Shown: piece after piece, positions 62,125 through 64,000 of the stretch | Layout: each line of letters starts with the position of its first letter | How positions within the stretch are numbered: the first letter of the stretch is position 1 | Source: Cyanobacteria bacterium M_surface_10_m1_298 | GTDB lineage: Bacteria; Cyanobacteriota; Cyanobacteriia; PCC-6307; Cyanobiaceae | Assembly (NCBI GenBank): GCA_016882485.1 | Contig: VGPT01000004.1 | Coordinates: 1-64,000 of the forward strand | Direction of reading: 5' to 3' | DNA: 64,000 nt | Notes under the pieces: model-generated | Databases searched by the model: none | Told to the model about the DNA's origin: nothing | The model's input: the letters and a program-made list of their open reading frames with translations, nothing else | Position numbers and translations under genes: made by a program

Positions 62125-62186
62125 GGGCCCGTCTTCAAAGAACCCTTATCCGGGATCACGGGCCCTCCCGTCAAGCCCTAGGGGCT

Positions 62187-64000
62187 TCAGGCGATGGCCT
62201 GGGCGTCCTCGGGCATCACGCTGCTGGAGAGGAGGCTCTTGAGGTCATCGCCCTCGATCACCTCTTTCTCGAGGATCTGCTGGGAGATGCTCTCCATCAG
62301 ATCGCGGTTGTGGCGCAGGATCGAAAGGGCCCGGTCATGGGCGCGATCCACCAGGGTGCGCACCTCCTTATCGATGGCCTGAGCGGTGGCATCACTCACC
62401 ACGCGGCGGGGGTTGTTCGCGCCCCCCAGGAAGCGGCTGCCGCCCTGCTTGTCGTAGGCCAGAGGGCCGAGCACGTCGCTCATGCCGTAGGTGCCCACCA
62501 TCTGCTCGGCGATGTCAGTGGCGCGCTGGAGGTCGTTAGCGGCGCCGGTGGTGACTTCACCGAACACGATCTCCTCGGCGCTGCGGCCCCCCAGCAGGGT
62601 GGCGATCTGACCTTCGAGATCTTCCTTGGAATTGAGGAAGCGCTCCTCGGTGGGCAGCTGCAGGGTGTAGCCCAGGGCTGCCATGCCGCGGGGCACGATC
62701 GAGATCTTGGCCACCTTGCTGCCGCCCGGCATCAGGTGACCAACAATCGCGTGGCCCACTTCGTGATAAGCCACCACCTTCTTCTCATCGGGCTGGAGCA
62801 CGCGGCTCTTTTTCTCAAGGCCAGCCACCACGCGCTCGATCGCTTCGTTGAGGTCGCCCTGTTCCACGCTGGTGCGCATGGCCCGGGCCGCCAGCAGCGC
62901 GCCTTCGTTGACCAGGTTGGCCAGATCAGCACCGGCGAAGCCACTGGTGGCCTGAGCGATCTTGTCGAGATCCACGCCAGGAGCGAGTTTGACCTTGCGG
63001 GCATAGATGTCGAGGATCGTCTTGCGGCCGGAGAGGTCGGGGCGATCCACCAGCACCTGACGGTCAAAGCGACCGGGACGCAGCAGCGCGGCATCGAGGG
63101 TTTCGGGCTGGTTGGTGGCGGCTAGCACAATCACCGGCTTGTCTTTGGCCGCAAAGCCATCCATCTCCGTGAGCAGCTGGTTGAGGGTCTGCTCCCGCTC
63201 GTCGTTGCCGCCCACCACGCCCATCGAGCCGGCGCGACTCTTGCCGATGGCATCGAGTTCGTCGATGAAAATGATGCAGGGCGCCTTCTTCTTGGCTTCT
63301 TCGAACAGATCGCGCACCCGGGCGGCACCAGCGCCAACGAACAGCTCAACGAATTCCGAGCCGGAAATGATGAAGAAGGGCACGCCCGCTTCACCGGCCA
63401 CGGCCTTCGATAGCAGGGTCTTGCCGGTGCCGGGAGGTCCCACCAGCAACACACCTTTGGGGATGCGGGCGCCGATGGCGGTGTAGCGCTCCGAAGACTT
63501 CAGGAAATCAACGATCTCGGTCAGTTCCTGCTTGGCCTCATCAACCCCGGCCACATCGGCGAAGGTGACCCGTGATTCCTCATCGGGCACATAAACCTTC
63601 GCTTTGCTCTTGGTGAAGCTCAGGGCTCCCTGGGCGCCACCCATGGAGCGGCGGGCGAAGAACTGCAGCACCAGGATGAAGATCAGGGGCGGCACGATCC
63701 AGCTCAGGGCCGTGGTGATGAAGCTGGGCTTCTGGGGTGGGGCGGCGGCGAACTCGACGCCGTGCTCCTCGAGCCGCTTCGGCAGATCCATGTCGAAGAT
63801 CGGCGTGGTGGCCAGCACCGAGGGAGCACCCTCGGCGGGGGCTTCCTTCAGCTCATAGCGGATCTGCTCCTGGGTGATGTAGGCCCGGCGCACATTGCCG
63901 TCATCCACCTGGCTGACGAACAGCGAATAGGGCACCCGGGGCACCTGCTGCATGCCCTGGTTGGGCAGGAAGCTGCTCACCAGCAGCAGCACTCCGAAGC
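62187..64000 (-). CDS. ftsH: ATP-dependent zinc metalloprotease FtsH (truncated at window edge)
   Basis: At least 603 residues are visible. The frame remains open at the right edge, where hydrophobic codons ([12 protein letters not shown]) show the first membrane helix, so the N-terminus is outside the window. After a lumenal or periplasmic segment and TM2 ([15 protein letters not shown]) come Walker [18 protein letters not shown], Walker [10 protein letters not shown], the SRH, and the zinc site [17 protein letters not shown]. FtsH degrades damaged membrane proteins such as photodamaged D1. The paralogue type cannot be fixed here. argF is 62 bp downstream. Confidence 0.95.
   Translation of the reverse strand, partial: FGVLLLVSSFLPNQGMQQVPRVPYSLFVSQVDDGNVRRAYITQEQIRYELKEAPAEGAPSVLATTPIFDMDLPKRLEEHGVEFAAAPPQKPSFITTALSWIVPPLIFILVLQFFARRSMGGAQGALSFTKSKAKVYVPDEESRVTFADVAGVDEAKQELTEIVDFLKSSERYTAIGARIPKGVLLVGPPGTGKTLLSKAVAGEAGVPFFIISGSEFVELFVGAGAARVRDLFEEAKKKAPCIIFIDELDAIGKSRAGSMGVVGGNDEREQTLNQLLTEMDGFAAKDKPVIVLAATNQPETLDAALLRPGRFDRQVLVDRPDLSGRKTILDIYARKVKLAPGVDLDKIAQATSGFAGADLANLVNEGALLAARAMRTSVEQGDLNEAIERVVAGLEKKSRVLQPDEKKVVAYHEVGHAIVGHLMPGGSKVAKISIVPRGMAALGYTLQLPTEERFLNSKEDLEGQIATLLGGRSAEEIVFGEVTTGAANDLQRATDIAEQMVGTYGMSDVLGPLAYDKQGGSRFLGGANNPRRVVSDATAQAIDKEVRTLVDRAHDRALSILRHNRDLMESISQQILEKEVIEGDDLKSLLSSSVMPEDAQAIA

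Noticed and set aside
1-64000. Mobile elements, prophage, CRISPR array or rRNA
   Set aside because: No transposase, integrase, phage structural gene, regularly spaced repeat or rRNA sequence was seen on reading both strands.

Overview
The window is a dense, high-GC chromosomal segment from a picocyanobacterium of the Synechococcus/Cyanobium group. The evidence is lineage-specific: a complete kaiA-kaiB-kaiC clock cluster behind rplU-rpmA (kaiA argues against Prochlorococcus, which has lost it), the photosystem II protein PsbV, the variable chain of ferredoxin-thioredoxin reductase, a plant-type [2Fe-2S] ferredoxin, an NblS-type sensor kinase, the small cyanobacterial RNA polymerase omega subunit, and several protein families confined to cyanobacteria (DUF1818, DUF1825, DUF2811, the photosystem II S4 protein). 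All calls come from reading the sequence; no database search was run.

Layout. 1-9.6 kb: methionine sulfoxide reductase B, SecG, phosphoglycerate mutase, PyrR, FtrV, an atypical Hsp70 with a membrane-anchored partner, RpoZ, DUF1818, a beta-hydroxyacid dehydrogenase, DUF2811, a membrane protein and an EVE-domain protein. 9.6-23.2 kb: MurD, tRNA-Val, S4 protein, SerA, PrmA, ferredoxin, PsbV, RNase Z, a SpoIID-like protein, NagB, YebC, TruB, a queuosine-precursor transporter and a methyltransferase. 23.2-30.2 kb: L27, L21, KaiA/B/C, NblS, PurD. 30.3-38.4 kb: a secreted helical protein, PurC, Omp85, LpxC, FabZ, LpxA, LpxB and an exported MsrA, forming an outer-membrane block. 38.5-50.2 kb: small proteins, PepA, a GIY-YIG protein, a helix-hairpin-helix protein, a LuxR-type regulator, DUF1825, TyrS, cupin, PyrF, a GT4 glycosyltransferase, an MFS transporter, RecO, DeoC and the long hibernation factor. 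50.2-64 kb: LipB, acyl-ACP synthetase, YlqD, PdhC, QueA, Fe-SOD, FKBP, Lnt, a secreted HExxH protein, microprotein candidates, tRNA-Ala, LexA with its own operator, ArgF and a truncated FtsH at the right edge.

Organisation. Genes are packed tightly. Several same-strand neighbours share an ATGA, GTGA or TTGA stop/start overlap, and several convergent pairs overlap at their 3' ends. TTG and GTG starts are common. I see no insertion sequence, phage, CRISPR array or resistance island, and the content is mostly core genome.

No large undescribed system stands out. The most interesting leads are the minus-strand run LuxR / helix-hairpin-helix / GIY-YIG / PepA / small membrane protein (38.7-42.5 kb); the DnaA-box and palindrome-bearing intergenic region at 7.8-8.2 kb; a cysteine-rich microprotein candidate at 59.9 kb; the Hsp70-like gene with its membrane partner; and the kaiC/nblS tail-to-tail overlap.
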